Assembly (NCBI RefSeq): GCF_001540865.1
Contig: NC_033640.1
Location: 9,576,834-9,640,833, forward strand
Length of the DNA: 64,000 nt
Source of the DNA: Ananas comosus
Taxonomy: Eukaryota > Streptophyta > Magnoliopsida > Poales > Bromeliaceae
Reading direction: 5' to 3'
The translations under genes were made by a program, and so were the position numbers. Position 1 is the first letter of the stretch; the number at the start of each line of letters is the position of its first letter. Below are positions 33,152-43,754 of this stretch, one piece after another. Below the pieces are notes generated by a model. That model saw only the letters and a list, made by a program, of their open reading frames with translations, made no database searches and was not told the origin of the DNA.

Positions 33152-33742
33152 TTAGTATGGCAGCTATGATGGCTTATGGAAGCACGGAGGGGCCTCCGTG
33201 TGTCCACTTTGTTTTCGATGTCGAACTTTGTCGAATCGCACGCATCGGCTTCTGTTAGACTGATTTAGAGTATTTGAAGTATATTATAAAATAAATTTAG
33301 CGGATTTTCGATATCATTTCGACTAGAATGATCGTAAGTGGCTCAAATCAATGGCTGAAAATAAAAATCTTTACAAACATATGATGATATGACATTAAAA
33401 TTTAGATCAAAGTTAGTTGATCTTGTGTTTTTATGTTATAAAGACATTTTCTATCAACAATTTCATGGGATTTGGATATTTCTAACACGCTTAAACTTGC
33501 AACCGGCCTTCACTGAGCAGCCATTAAAAGTTATTGTATTTTGAGCGCCCTTGCGATCCACTAGACAAGATTGATATGAAAAATCACCAAAATTTATTTT
33601 CTTTGTTTTTTTTTTTTTTTAGGTACTTCAAATTATTCTAGATCAACTCTTAACGGAGCGATGTCGATTCGAAGTCCGAACATCGAAAATAATTGCTGAA
33701 GCACAGAGGGCTCCGTGCTTCCATTAGCATACCAGACCCACT
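33152..33742. mobile_element. Long fold-back MITE, family A copy 2
   Basis: The ends are GCTTATGGAAGCACGGAGG on the left and the inverted CTCCGTGCTTCCATTAGC on the right. The internal phrases follow copy 1 (TTCGATATCATTT, ATGGCTGAAAATAAAAATCT). A TA run lies directly at the left and a TA-rich stretch to the right. Confidence 0.82.
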
Positions 33743-34971
33743 TATATAATATTATCATATAATATATATATATATATATTTATAATATATATATATATAT
33801 AATTTTATTATAAAATATATTTATTATATAATATTTTTAATTTATTATTATAATATATATTTATTTAATATATATATTTATTTGCTATATAGATATATTA
33901 TTATATAATAATTTATTATATAATTTACTATTTATTTTTATAAAATATAAAATATATAAATAAATGTTAAATAATTTACACTACTGGTATTAAATATAAA
34001 TATTAATTTTATAATATTGAGCATTCACATACAAATTGTACATTAAAAAATAAAAAAAATTAATGCAGGTTAAGTTAATTTTATATTTGATGAAAATTAA
34101 TTACAAGAATCACAAACAATAATTTCTTATCTCATTCACTCACTACTGGGAGACTATGATACCTACTAAAATTATTTCACTAACTAATGGGGGACTACTA
34201 TGCCTACTAAAATTTTTTTATGTATTTATTGCACCATTTAAATTTTAAAATTAATTTTATAACTAATTTTTAAAATTAAATTTTAAAATAACTGTCCGCA
34301 GCATCGTACGGTCCCTTAACTAATTTGATTTTTATTCCGGAATTTATTAGTAAGGAGATGCTTTGAAGCAACACCAATGAATAGGAGTCAAAGTGTGACA
34401 AGTGATGTGGGGAAAAAGTAGCTAAAGTGAGAAACAAGTCACAAGTAATAATTAAAAAAAAAAAAATCAAGGATTATGGTTTAGGAAAGAGACAAGACAC
34501 GAGCACCATGATTTCAAACACTCCACGTTCCTGCTCCATTGTTTACCGTGTTGAAAATTGAAATAGATTTAGAGCAAATTAATTTTAATTTTATTTTTTA
34601 TCTTTATTTATCGTTTCATTCGGAATGGATCAGCATAAGATTAAATTATTGGTAGATTTTTTAAGTGGATCAAAGAAAAAAAAAAGAATTTTTTCCTATC
34701 GCTCCAATGGATCGAAACAAATTCATGACGAATTATATTTTTCTATACTCTTTTGCTCTCACTTATCGTCCCATTTAGGTGGATTGAGGTGGGAGCTAGG
34801 CCAACCCGAATCCATTTACATCCCTACTCCACGCTTCACAAAACACACACACACACAACTATGTATCTAAGAAATAAGATGGACCACTCAGTACAATTTT
34901 ATCTTAAAATTTGCAGAGTTACTTTACAGCTCAAGGATTTGAATCTTTGTATGTGTATGTCATAAAAATTA
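33743..34971. other. AT-rich intergenic DNA with a hAT-like end
   Basis: Long TA-rich DNA to 34000. At 34805-34835 CCGAATCCATTTACATCCCTA resembles the right end of the hAT MITE at 29858, perhaps the remnant of a related element, but I cannot find the left end. There is no gene. Confidence 0.4.
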
Positions 34972-35330
34972 GGGTAAACTTCAAATACCATTTCTCTGAT
35001 TTCGTGCTTTCTCATGTTAATACCCTATGATTTAAATTGTATCAAGTTAGTGTCATGTGGTTTTATTTTTATCTTTTCACTAGCTTTTTTGTTAATATTT
35101 CGTTAAATTATATAAAAAAAACTTCAGATATTCCACCTATAGTTTATCAAATATTCACTTTAGTACCCTTTAGTTTAAATTTTTGTCACTGATTTAATGA
35201 AAAGAATTAGTGAAATTGATAATAAAAAGATAAAAATAAAATCATAGGGCACTAAACTGATACAATTTAAACCACGAGATACTAAAATGAGAAAGTGTGA
35301 AACCACAGGAGTGATATTTGAAGTTTTTCC
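34972..35330. mobile_element. Mutator-type fold-back MITE, copy 2
   Basis: Starts GGGTAAACTTCAAATACC and ends ATATTTGAAGTTTTTCC; the inner arms are complementary. The 9-bp flanks TAAAAATTA (34963-34971) and TAAAAATTG (35331-35339) match at 8 of 9. Confidence 0.82.
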
Positions 35331-35560
35331 TAAAAATTGGGATTCAAATTGCCGCCTTTATGAATAGTGGCCTTCTATTTTAGATTTTGGTAAGTAAAAA
35401 GGTGAATTTTATTTAGCACTTATATTTTTCAGCACAAAAAAAATATTTGAGGGTAATTTAATGCAGTGCCTCACGCAATAGTATTATTCAAATAACACTT
35501 TATTAAATAATACTATACTCTATCGAAAGACCAGATAAGCCAGTTTTAAGGAGGAAGCAA

Positions 35561-35900
35561 TAAACTTCAAATATTATTCATGTGGTTTCGTACTTTCTCA
35601 CTTAGTATCTTATGGTTTAAATTGTATCAGTTTAGTACCCTATGATTTTATTTTCTCTTTTCGTCAATCCTTTCATTAACTTTTCATTAAATTATATATA
35701 AAAAACTTCATATCCCTCCTATAGTTTTTCGAATATTCACTCTATAGCATTTAGTTTTAACTTTGTCACTGATTTAACGAAAAAAATTAGTGGAAGAATA
35801 ACAAAAAGAGAAAAATAAAATCACAGAATACAAAAATTATATACTTTAAGCCATGATACTTAAAACTAGGCGTGGTTTAAATAGGCGTTTTAGCTTCTTC
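35561..35900. mobile_element. Mutator-type fold-back MITE, copy 3, degenerate
   Basis: TAAACTTCAAATATTATTC, then GTGGTTTCGTACTTTCTCAC, and the family's internal order, including CATTAAATTATATATAAAAA. The right end has decayed and the edges are approximate. Confidence 0.6.
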
Positions 35901-36147
35901 CCCTTGACATTTTCTCACCATCTTTTTTTTGAATTATTTTAAGTACTTAAACTAAAATTTTATTCAATTTAATATCTCCTGTTGGTAGTTGTTAATTTTT
36001 TAAAATTATAAAATTTGATCGAATTATTAGTGAATTTTTTAAAATTTATAATATACTTAAACTAAAATTACTCAATTCCAAAAACTTAAAATTCAGAAGA
36101 GGCCAATGAAAAAAAAAGTTTAAGTTGAGCGGGCCTACTTTGGGTAA

Positions 36148-36256
36148 AATATTCGAAACATTTTTTTTTAAAAAAAAATGTAGAAAAAGAGGATAAATAT
36201 TCAAAAAAATAAAAATTAACAAAAAGATCCTCTTTGGATCGGGGAGTTTTGAACCG
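36148..36256 (-). pseudogene. Broken duplicate of the tRNA-Trp 3' end and trailer
   Basis: The stretch ATGTAGAAAAAGAGGATAAA ... GATCGGGG ... TTTTGAACCGGCATGA repeats the region 36298-36412. It includes only the last few bases of the tRNA acceptor and T-arm side, so it cannot make a tRNA. It arose by a local tandem duplication of about 150 bp. Confidence 0.7.
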
Positions 36257-36396
36257 GCATGAAAAATTATAAAATTTGATCGAATTATTAGTGAAAATCA
36301 TTCGAAACAGTTTAAAAATAAAAATGTAGAAAAAGAGGATAAATCATATTCAAAAAAAAAAAAATAACGAAAAAGATCCGTTTTGGATCGGGGTTT

Positions 36397-36468
36397 TGAA
36401 CCCGACGTGAATCGAACACGCAACCTTCTGATCTGGAGTCAGACGCGCTACCATTGCGCCACGGATCC
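36397..36468 (-). tRNA. tRNA-Trp (anticodon CCA)
   Basis: 72 nt on the minus strand, from GGATCCGTGGCGCAATGGTA at the 5' end to ACGTCGGGTTCA at the 3' end. The acceptor pairs GGATCCG with CGGGTTC, allowing wobble. The D-arm, the anticodon loop CTCCAGA with CCA, and the T-arm GTTCGATTC are all present. It has no intron. A TTTTT run for polymerase III termination lies just downstream. This is the usual plant nuclear tRNA-Trp sequence. Confidence 0.96.
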
Positions 36469-36558
36469 CAATTGATAAAATAGAAAAATAAATTATACAT
36501 GTATTAATATTACAATAATTGCTAAAGGAATTTCCCTTGTATATGTATATTTATATAG

Positions 36559-36781
36559 ATTAGGGCTACTACACGCTATGATTATAAATTTCTTCATACT
36601 CATAAGTTTTTCACCGTTAGATGAATAGATGTGCGGTTAGGATGATAGTGGTTACTAAGGGTTGAGCAAGCAGTTGGTTGAATAATATTATTTAACAGAT
36701 GGAAATGGTCAAAGGGACATATTTAAATGACCGAAAATTTATGAGTACAAAATGATCTATACCTATAAAAGTATAGTAGCT

Positions 36782-36785
<4 letters not shown>
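36559..36785. mobile_element. Short TA-flanked MITE, family B copy 1
   Basis: Contains GATGTGCGGTTAGGATGAT and GGTTGAGCAAGCAGTTGGTTGAATAATA, shared with copies at 41482, 41761 and 58355. The right edge meets a (TA)n run. Confidence 0.7.

Positions 36786-36869
<84 letters not shown>
36786..36869. repeat. (TA)n-(GA)n compound microsatellite
   Basis: A TA run then a long GA run of about 58 bp, lying exactly between MITE family B copy 1 and family A copy 3. Confidence 0.9.
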
Positions 36870-36872
<3 letters not shown>

Positions 36873-37410
36873 GAGCTGGAATGCTATTGGTAGCAAACGG
36901 GCTCCGTTGCCCCCCATTGGTTTTCGATGATAGAGCCTTCAAATCGACAATCGGGACCGTTGAACATGATCTGTACCATTTGAACTATCTAGAAACCAAA
37001 ATTTAAATTTTTTCGACATCATTGACCTAATGATCAAAATATTTCAAAATTTATAATTTGAACAGTAGATATGAGGCGTTTTCTCGTTTAACGGTGTAAA
37101 GCTATCCAAATCAATTGAATTTTGGTTAGAAAATTATTTAAACTATTTAGAATAAGATCTATACTCGCGATCTTGATTATAAAATTACTATCATCACTTT
37201 TTAGAGAATATTCATTTTCAGTCGTTCATTTTTACGCCCACTTGATGGACAAGAGAACAATATCGAAAAATATGAAATTTTATTTCTAAATACTTCAAGT
37301 GGTATAAATCATTTTCAACGATACCGATTGTTGATTTGAAGGCTCCATTATCGAAAACAAATGGGTGGCAACGGAATTTATTTGCTACCGATAGTATTCC
37401 AGCTCAACTC
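36870..37410. mobile_element. Long fold-back MITE, family A copy 3, complete
   Basis: The ends are GAGCTGGAATGCTATTGGTA and the inverted TACCGATAGTATTCCAGCTC, close to perfect. The arms remain complementary well inward (TCGACAATCGGGACCGTTGA against its inverted partner). (GA)n lies at the left and (TA)n at the right. There is no coding frame. Confidence 0.87.
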
Positions 37411-37449
<39 letters not shown>

Positions 37450-39656
37450 GGTTTTATGTCTTCCTACATCTAATAGTTTTTGTTTTCTCAATGTTCAAGT
37501 TAAGTTCAAATAATATTATGAAATGACTTAAATTATGAACTTAACTAGTTATGAACGCCACCCGCTATAAAAAAATAACATTTAAAGACATTTTTTTAAT
37601 ATATTTAACGATGCTTAAAAATTAATGTCCCAATATAGTTTAGCGTCATAGTTGAAAGTTGGTTAATGAAAAGCCGTGACATATACTGCGTTTAAAATCT
37701 AACTCATCAATTATATTTGAAGGCGAAATTTTCAGGCAAAACAAATAAGAAAAAGAAATGATCAACTTCAGTTGAGAGGATCTTTGTATCTTTTTACCTA
37801 AAGTGTAGATCTTAGGTTAGTGTCTTGTAATAATTAGATTAAAATTTAGTGATTTTTTTTTTTCTCAGTACAAGTATTCTGCAAGTTAATAGCTAGATGT
37901 GACTAAACAAGAAAATATTGCATGTACCAAATAAGGTTACATACCATCAATTGGACGTACTGTGTGACCAAACAACATAAACTATTCAATTGAGTTTTAA
38001 AAAGAAAATTCCAATAGGATAATTTTATCCTTTTTGGTTGTAGTTTTATTACAGTATTAGAAGTAAAATATCAAATTACTATCTCAAATAACCAATGCTC
38101 ATATTTTTTTTTTAATTTTGGGCCAAAATGACTTTAACGGCGAGGTGGGCACAACACGAATCTTAACTCTTTCATCCTACGCCCCGAATGTATGATTCCT
38201 AATCCGAGCGAATCCGAACTGTGTCGTACCATGCCTGACCGGTCTGAACGAGAGACTATATCGATCAACAAGATATAAATTAAAGCGAGTTTATAGAAAA
38301 TTTGTAGAGTTATTTGCGAGCATGCATACTAGCTAGCACTGGTACATGCTTAATAAAAGAAGTTGTAGAAAGAGACAAAGGAGGGGGGGCTTGTAAAATG
38401 AAGCCCCCATGAATGGTTTCAATGAGGGCTTCATTTAAGGCAAAGGGATGAAATCTCCATGCAAATGCATCCTCATTTAAGCCCCCACCACCTCCCTTTC
38501 TCTTGTTTCAATCTAAAAGGTTACACTTCTCCACGTGATCTCTCTCCCTTTTCCCCTCTACGCTCTAACTCAAGCTCCTTTCAAATGATAGCATTAATTT
38601 CCTATCTCTCTCTCTCTCTCTCTCTTCACAGGAGAGGCAGCAATGCAGAGACAGTCCCTTTCAGATGACACACATAAATGAAGCCACCTACATCAGTGGC
38701 CCAAACATTACTCACTCTCTCTCTCTCCATCTCCCTTTTATTTTTTTGGTTATATATACATAGATTATAGAAGTTTAGCTTATTAGTGTCTGTTTGATTT
38801 GACTTTTATAAAGTCCGTAACTTTTAATCTTATAGAAAGCATAAGAGAGGGTGTGCATTTTAAGAGCGGAAGCTATAGTTTGAAAATTTTGATCATGATC
38901 ACCATTATTAAAATAATACTCTATTAATGTTGACTAACAATAATATTATATTGTACAATAAAGCAAAATAAGCTCTTACTCATATGCATTCACGATAATA
39001 CAGTTTACTGTCCTTTTGGCCCAGTTGTAGAATCCAATATTATTTGATAAAGTATTATTATAATAAGATTGATCTTTATGGGAAAATTACTACATATATA
39101 TATAGTAATGGTGACGATTAATTGTCGAATAAAATGTTACTCTTAATCCTATTTCAGCTAAACCAAAACACAATCGGTTTGAAGAATGGTAAAATGATCA
39201 TCTTGTACAAAAATGTTTATGTGCTAAGCAGGTGACTTAATATATAGATAGATGTTAGATACTTCAAATACGCGTAGATACAATTAATTATAATATACTA
39301 GGGATTTCATAGGCTAAAGTATTTGAGTAAAAAGTTCAAACTAAGCCATAATATTTTTGAAAGTAAGAGAACTATCCATACATTTTTTTCCTTTTCTTTT
39401 GCCTCATAAATTTGGGCCAAATGCACTAAATAAAATTAATAAGAATTCATGTGAATTTTCCGAATCATGTGTCGAGGATCATGTGAAGGACATCAAAGAT
39501 CCTCTCTGCAACTCATTTATGACCCACTTCATCAATCTTTTATATACAAGGCCACTTGGGCCTCCCTTTTTTGAAGGGTATCAAGTATATATCAACGTAG
39601 CCTCCTCCATTGAAGAGCCATCATATATAGAGAGATATTCTTATTATTAAAGAGTC
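37411..39656. other. Intergenic DNA upstream of EPF2
   Basis: A (TA)n-(CA)n run at 37411-37450, then AT-rich DNA. At 38380-38740 lies a GC- and CT-richer stretch with interlocking hairpins (38385-38436) and a (CT)n tract (about 38606-38625), like a leader or promoter, but with no convincing coding frame. No gene is recognised before 39657. Confidence 0.5.
39541..39547 (+). promoter_or_regulatory. TATA box of EPF2
   Basis: TATATAC, about 110 bp upstream of the ATG, in a stretch of mixed composition. Confidence 0.5.
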
Positions 39657-40505
39657 ATGAAGAAGTGTTATTGCACCAAAGATACACTTCTTCTATTCAT
39701 GCTCTTATTGATCTCTACAATGTGTGAAGGTCTTCGATCAACACCTCGTAAGTTTACGAGTCTCTACGCACATTGTATTTAGTATTAACTTCTTACGTCG
39801 GTTTTGATAGTATGGAAATAATGCGTAATTTTGCTTGCATTTTGTTTCACAGATGATATAACGGGTTCGAATGACGAAGGAGATGAAACAAGCTCTTTGT
39901 TTAAGGTTTGTACATTGTTTTCTTTCCATCGAAATCATTAAAAAAAGGGTTTTGCATATGTTGTTCTTTTTCCAAACCAAAGAGAGAACATGAGTTACAT
40001 TTATATATATATATGGCTATAGAGTTTAATTGTTTCTTGTATTAATGCAACTTTGTATTTGAGTAGAACATCGAAGCGCTAAACGACCATTTCATTAAAT
40101 TGTAGAATCTAGTTTCGATGTGAAGCTTCTGCTTTCGGTCTCGATTCTATTTTCACGCTTGTTTGGCTTTGTTATTGGTTCTACGTTTAAACTTTAGATG
40201 TAACACCGATTATCAAATATGAAAGTCGAAGATTTTAGCTTACATGGCTCAAACACACAAAGTGATCGAAGACGAAGAATCGACATTCATTGCTTTGTAT
40301 TTTCGCGCAGGAGGAGAGAGATGACGACATCCTAAAAGGAATGTTCGCGACCGGTTCGAGCTTGCCCGACTGCACGAACGCTTGCGGGGCGTGTTTTCCA
40401 TGCAAGAGGGTCATGGTGAGCTTCAAGTGCTCCGTCGCCGAGTCGTGCCCGATCGTCTACCGTTGCATGTGCAAGGGGAAATACTATCACGTCCCGTCGA
40501 ATTGA
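39657..40505 (+). CDS. EPF2: EPIDERMAL PATTERNING FACTOR 2-like secreted cysteine-rich peptide
   Basis: EPF2 is secreted by early stomatal-lineage cells and limits how many cells enter that lineage, acting through ERECTA-family kinases with TMM. Exons: 39657-39747, 39853-39905 and 40311-40505, with GT-AG introns, all in frame, giving 112 aa. A signal peptide occupies residues 1-25 (LLLFMLLLISTMCEG). The mature region begins near residue 62 with GSSLPDCTNACGACFPCKRV, and the protein ends YRCMCKGKYYHVPSN. Eight cysteines lie at 69, 73, 76, 79, 88, 94, 100 and 102, the EPF1/EPF2 pattern. The phrases SVAESC and YYHVPS point to EPF2 rather than EPF1. The first ATG of the signal sequence is used. 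None of the small exons would be found by ORF length alone. A SINE lies 265 bp downstream. Confidence 0.93.
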
Positions 40506-40769
40506 TGATATATACGGACTTGCATGATCAAGTTTCAGCAAAAGGAGTCATTAATGGAGGAGAAACTAAGTCATATATGACTCATTTTTAACTTTTTCGC
40601 TCCCTTTTCATCTTTTTCTTGTTGTAAATGTTCCTCTAGTAGACTAATGTGGGGGAGCACGAAATTGAGAAGTGGTGTTGGTTTGGAGGAAGTGTAATGG
40701 GGTATTTGTAAATGATGAGCCTTTTCAATATTTGAGAGTAGATTATTAACTAATCTGTGTCGCATCCTC

Positions 40770-40925
40770 TTTTTTATTTTTGAGATAGAAGGATATATAG
40801 CATGCTACTCGTTTCGTTTATTTTTAAACTTAGCTGAAAATGTGAATCAACTAGAATTCGAACTTTGTACCTCAGATACCAACTATCAAGCTTTTTGCCA
40901 TTTACGTTAGGGACAGTCGGTTCTA
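40770..40925 (-). mobile_element. tRNA-derived SINE, minus-strand copy
   Basis: Read on the minus strand: TAGTTGGTATCTGAGG, then AAAGTTCGAATTCTAG, GTTGATTCACATTTTCAGC, and an A-rich end, as in the copies at 12113 and 14370. The flanks are TGTCGCATCCTC (40758-40769) and TGTCGCATCGTC (40926-40937), 11 of 12 identical. Confidence 0.82.
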
Positions 40926-40937
40926 TGTCGCATCGTC

Positions 40938-41399
40938 AAAGTATCAAACTTGTTTTTAACAATATTAAGTGTATTCTCTGCACGCATGTACTTCTTTTTA
41001 GATCTTTTCCTCGCTTATTATTTTTCGCCTACTGTTAATGAGCATTGCTCAGAGCAAAATGAAAACAGTGACAGAAGAATTATTACGTGCAAATTAAAAT
41101 TAAACCGTAGAAATGAACTTATACCCACATGAACATTTTGATCAACCTGTATATACTGGGGCACGTTTGGCCTTTTTTATGGGCTTTTTTTTTTCAATTC
41201 AAGTTCTATGTGGTTAACAACAAAACAAAAAAAAAAAGTGCATATTTGCTCGAAAACACTAGTAGTTACTACGAAGAAAGAACTGTGTGCATGAGCATAT
41301 TCATATCGATCTCTTCATTAATATGTACATATAATACTATGCTCATTTGTAGTTTTAATTACTTGCATTTTTGTATAAAATTGAGAACAAAAGATGCAG

Positions 41400-41401
<2 letters not shown>
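40938..41401. other. AT-rich intergenic DNA
   Basis: I see no gene or repeat with clear edges in this stretch. Confidence 0.45.

Positions 41402-41481
<80 letters not shown>
41402..41481. repeat. (TA)n-(GA)n compound microsatellite
   Basis: A short TA run, then about 66 bp of pure GA, directly before MITE family B copy 2. The same order occurs at 36786-36869. Confidence 0.9.
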
Positions 41482-41484
<3 letters not shown>

Positions 41485-41719
41485 CAGCTGAGGTGCTTTT
41501 AATAGTATCAAGCACTTGGCACTATAAAGTTTTTCACCATTAGATTTATTCCTTTGACCATTTTTATCCGTTAGATCATACTATTTAACCAACCGTACAC
41601 ACACTAAATTCTGGGAGATCACTATCATCCAAACTGTACATCCATTTATCCAAGAGCCGAGAATGTACCTAATAACACAAATGACTTGATGCTAGTAGAA
41701 GTACTATTCCAACCTAATT
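41482..41719. mobile_element. Short TA-flanked MITE, family B copy 2 (inverted)
   Basis: In reverse complement it follows copy 3, sharing the TTTTTCACC(A/G)TTAGAT and ATACTATTTAACCAACC phrases. The right edge is at TA-rich DNA. Confidence 0.7.
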
Positions 41720-41720
41720 T

Positions 41721-41760
<40 letters not shown>

Positions 41761-41987
41761 GAATTGAGTTTCTATGCTTTTAAAAGTAACAAGTTATTGA
41801 TACTTATAGATTTTTAGCTATTGGATTAAGAAATATGTGGTTAGGATGATGTGGGCCCCCTAGGGTTGAGTGAGTGGTTGGTTGAATAGTATAATCTAAT
41901 GGTTGAAAATAATCTGAGGAGTAGATCTAACGGTAAAAAACTTACAAACACCAAATACTTGGTGCTTTTACAAACACCATAGCTGGA

Positions 41988-41990
<3 letters not shown>
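41761..41990. mobile_element. Short TA-flanked MITE, family B copy 3
   Basis: Contains GGTTAGGATGATGTGGGCCC, GGTTGAGTGAGTGGTTGGTT and the end CACCATAGCTGGACTC. (TA)n runs lie directly on both sides (41724-41760 and 41991-42036). Confidence 0.78.
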
Positions 41991-42036
<46 letters not shown>

Positions 42037-42039
<3 letters not shown>

Positions 42040-42897
42040 ATGTCCGTGGGCCGGATCGGGTCTGGTAATTAATATACTTTACCCATACCCTAAAAAAAAA
42101 TGGTTACAAAAAAATATATATACCCTACCCATTTAACTTCGAGTCGGGTTCGGATCTGGGTACTAAGTATACTTATATACCCATCGGGTCTATTTGAGCG
42201 GGTTTGGGTAGTAACTACCCGTATACTACCCGTTCAAGACCCGGATATGGATCGGATCTAGATCGGGTACGGTCATATCGTATAAATATATTTTTTTTAT
42301 AAACTTTATTAATAGTCAATAGACAAACTATAAAGCCCCACATAAAAAAACTCGCATTCTAATAAGTTGTACTGTCCAATAAAATTCATTCAAAAGAAAT
42401 ATTGTCGCTGATGATGATGATGATGACACTGATGATGATGATGACAATGAAAATTGTTGCGGAAATGAAATAATAAAAAAAGGAGCAGAAAACAAAGAGT
42501 AAAAAATTAGAAAAAAAGTAATGAGTAAAGAGACGGCTAGGGTTTCATTAGGATGAAAATACGTAGTGACTCATCATCTATAAGTCATATTAAAATTGAT
42601 CCTTCAACTTCAAAAGTTTATTTTTTTTTATTTACTATCGGATATTTCATCGCGGGTCCGGGTCCAGGTTTGGGTCCGAGTCGGTCCGGATTTGAAAACT
42701 ATTTTGAACCCTACATATTTAAAAGTTAGGTTCGGGTCGGATCCAAATTGGGTATGGTATAAAATATCCGGACCCATACCCGAAACTTTAATAGGTAATT
42801 TTTTTTATCCGATTACTATTCATTTTTTATCGGGTCGGGTTCGGGTCCGGATAGGGTCCGGGTCGGTCGGTATGGAATATCGGATATTTTGGACACC

Positions 42898-42898
<1 letters not shown>
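42037..42898. mobile_element. Possible non-autonomous DNA transposon rich in GGGTC/GACCC phrases
   Basis: Both ends carry many GGGTCGGGT/GGATCGGG phrases around an AT-rich middle. The outermost bases (GATGTCC on the left, GGACACC on the right) are weakly inverted. (TA)n lies on both sides. The composition resembles the hAT MITE at 29290, but no target duplication is readable. Confidence 0.45.
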
Positions 42899-42931
<33 letters not shown>

Positions 42932-42940
42932 ATATATATA

Positions 42941-43045
42941 GTCCTAGAGCAAGTGACAAAGGACTTGGTAGTTGGTACCCAAGGTCCCAAGTTCGAATTC
43001 TAGTTGATTCATATTTAGTAGTCTAGTTATATATATCTAATCTAT
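42941..43045 (+). mobile_element. tRNA-derived SINE, 5' part only
   Basis: GGACTTGGTAGTTGGTACCC and AAGTTCGAATTCTAGTTGAT match the box A and B region of the copies above. The 3' part breaks off in AT-rich sequence. Confidence 0.65.
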
Positions 43046-43754
43046 GACGTCCCTTGCATATGAAAATTTATACATTAATATACTAACCAAACAATCCCAA
43101 ATACCAATCGTGCTACGAGAATAGAATATTGTTAATTCGTCTAAAAAATTATCTCTTGTATTCAGATATTCCAATGCTAGATAACACTCACGGTCAATTA
43201 AAATTTGAGTCTAAAGTGTTTATTGTGAGATTCTAAAGATGTACTATCACCACTGCATATAATGCTTGGATTAAGAGATGGGGGATTGGATCCCCTGCAT
43301 GAACATTATTAAAAGGCCAACCCACAAAAAAAAAAAAGGAAAAAAAAAAGATTTGGTTCACGGTGCACCGGGTGCATGCAGAGATTTCTTCGAATTAGCG
43401 GTTTATCCCCTTTGCCACGTCACCGACCGAGGTAACCATAACAAACTCCGCGGTGTAACTTACCGCGCAAACTCGCGAATTGTGGATGCAGCGTCGTTGG
43501 GCCTCGTACCCGGGCCCAGCCCACCAATGAGAAGCGCGCGGAGACGTCGCCCCTCATCCGCCGTACGGCCACGTGGCACAACGTCGACCACCTCTCCCGC
43601 TCTTCTTCTCCCTCCACGTATCCAACATTTCAACCTCTCTCTCTCTCTCTCTCTCTCTCTCCTCGGCTCCTCCCCATTCGCATGGTCGTGTCTAGGGTTT
43701 GAATCGTAAACCCTAACGAAACCCTAACTACCCGACCCCTCCGAAGCATTCGCA
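43046..43754. promoter_or_regulatory. Upstream region and leader of ABC1K8
   Basis: AT-rich to 43370, then a GC-rich leader with (CT)n at 43638-43660 and AAACCCTAA-type phrases at 43692-43735 just before the ATG. No distinct TATA box is seen. Confidence 0.5.

Noticed and set aside
42596..43003. 135-aa frame with repeated GSGR/RVR phrases
   Set aside because: Translation of GGGTC-type transposon sequence and TA repeats.
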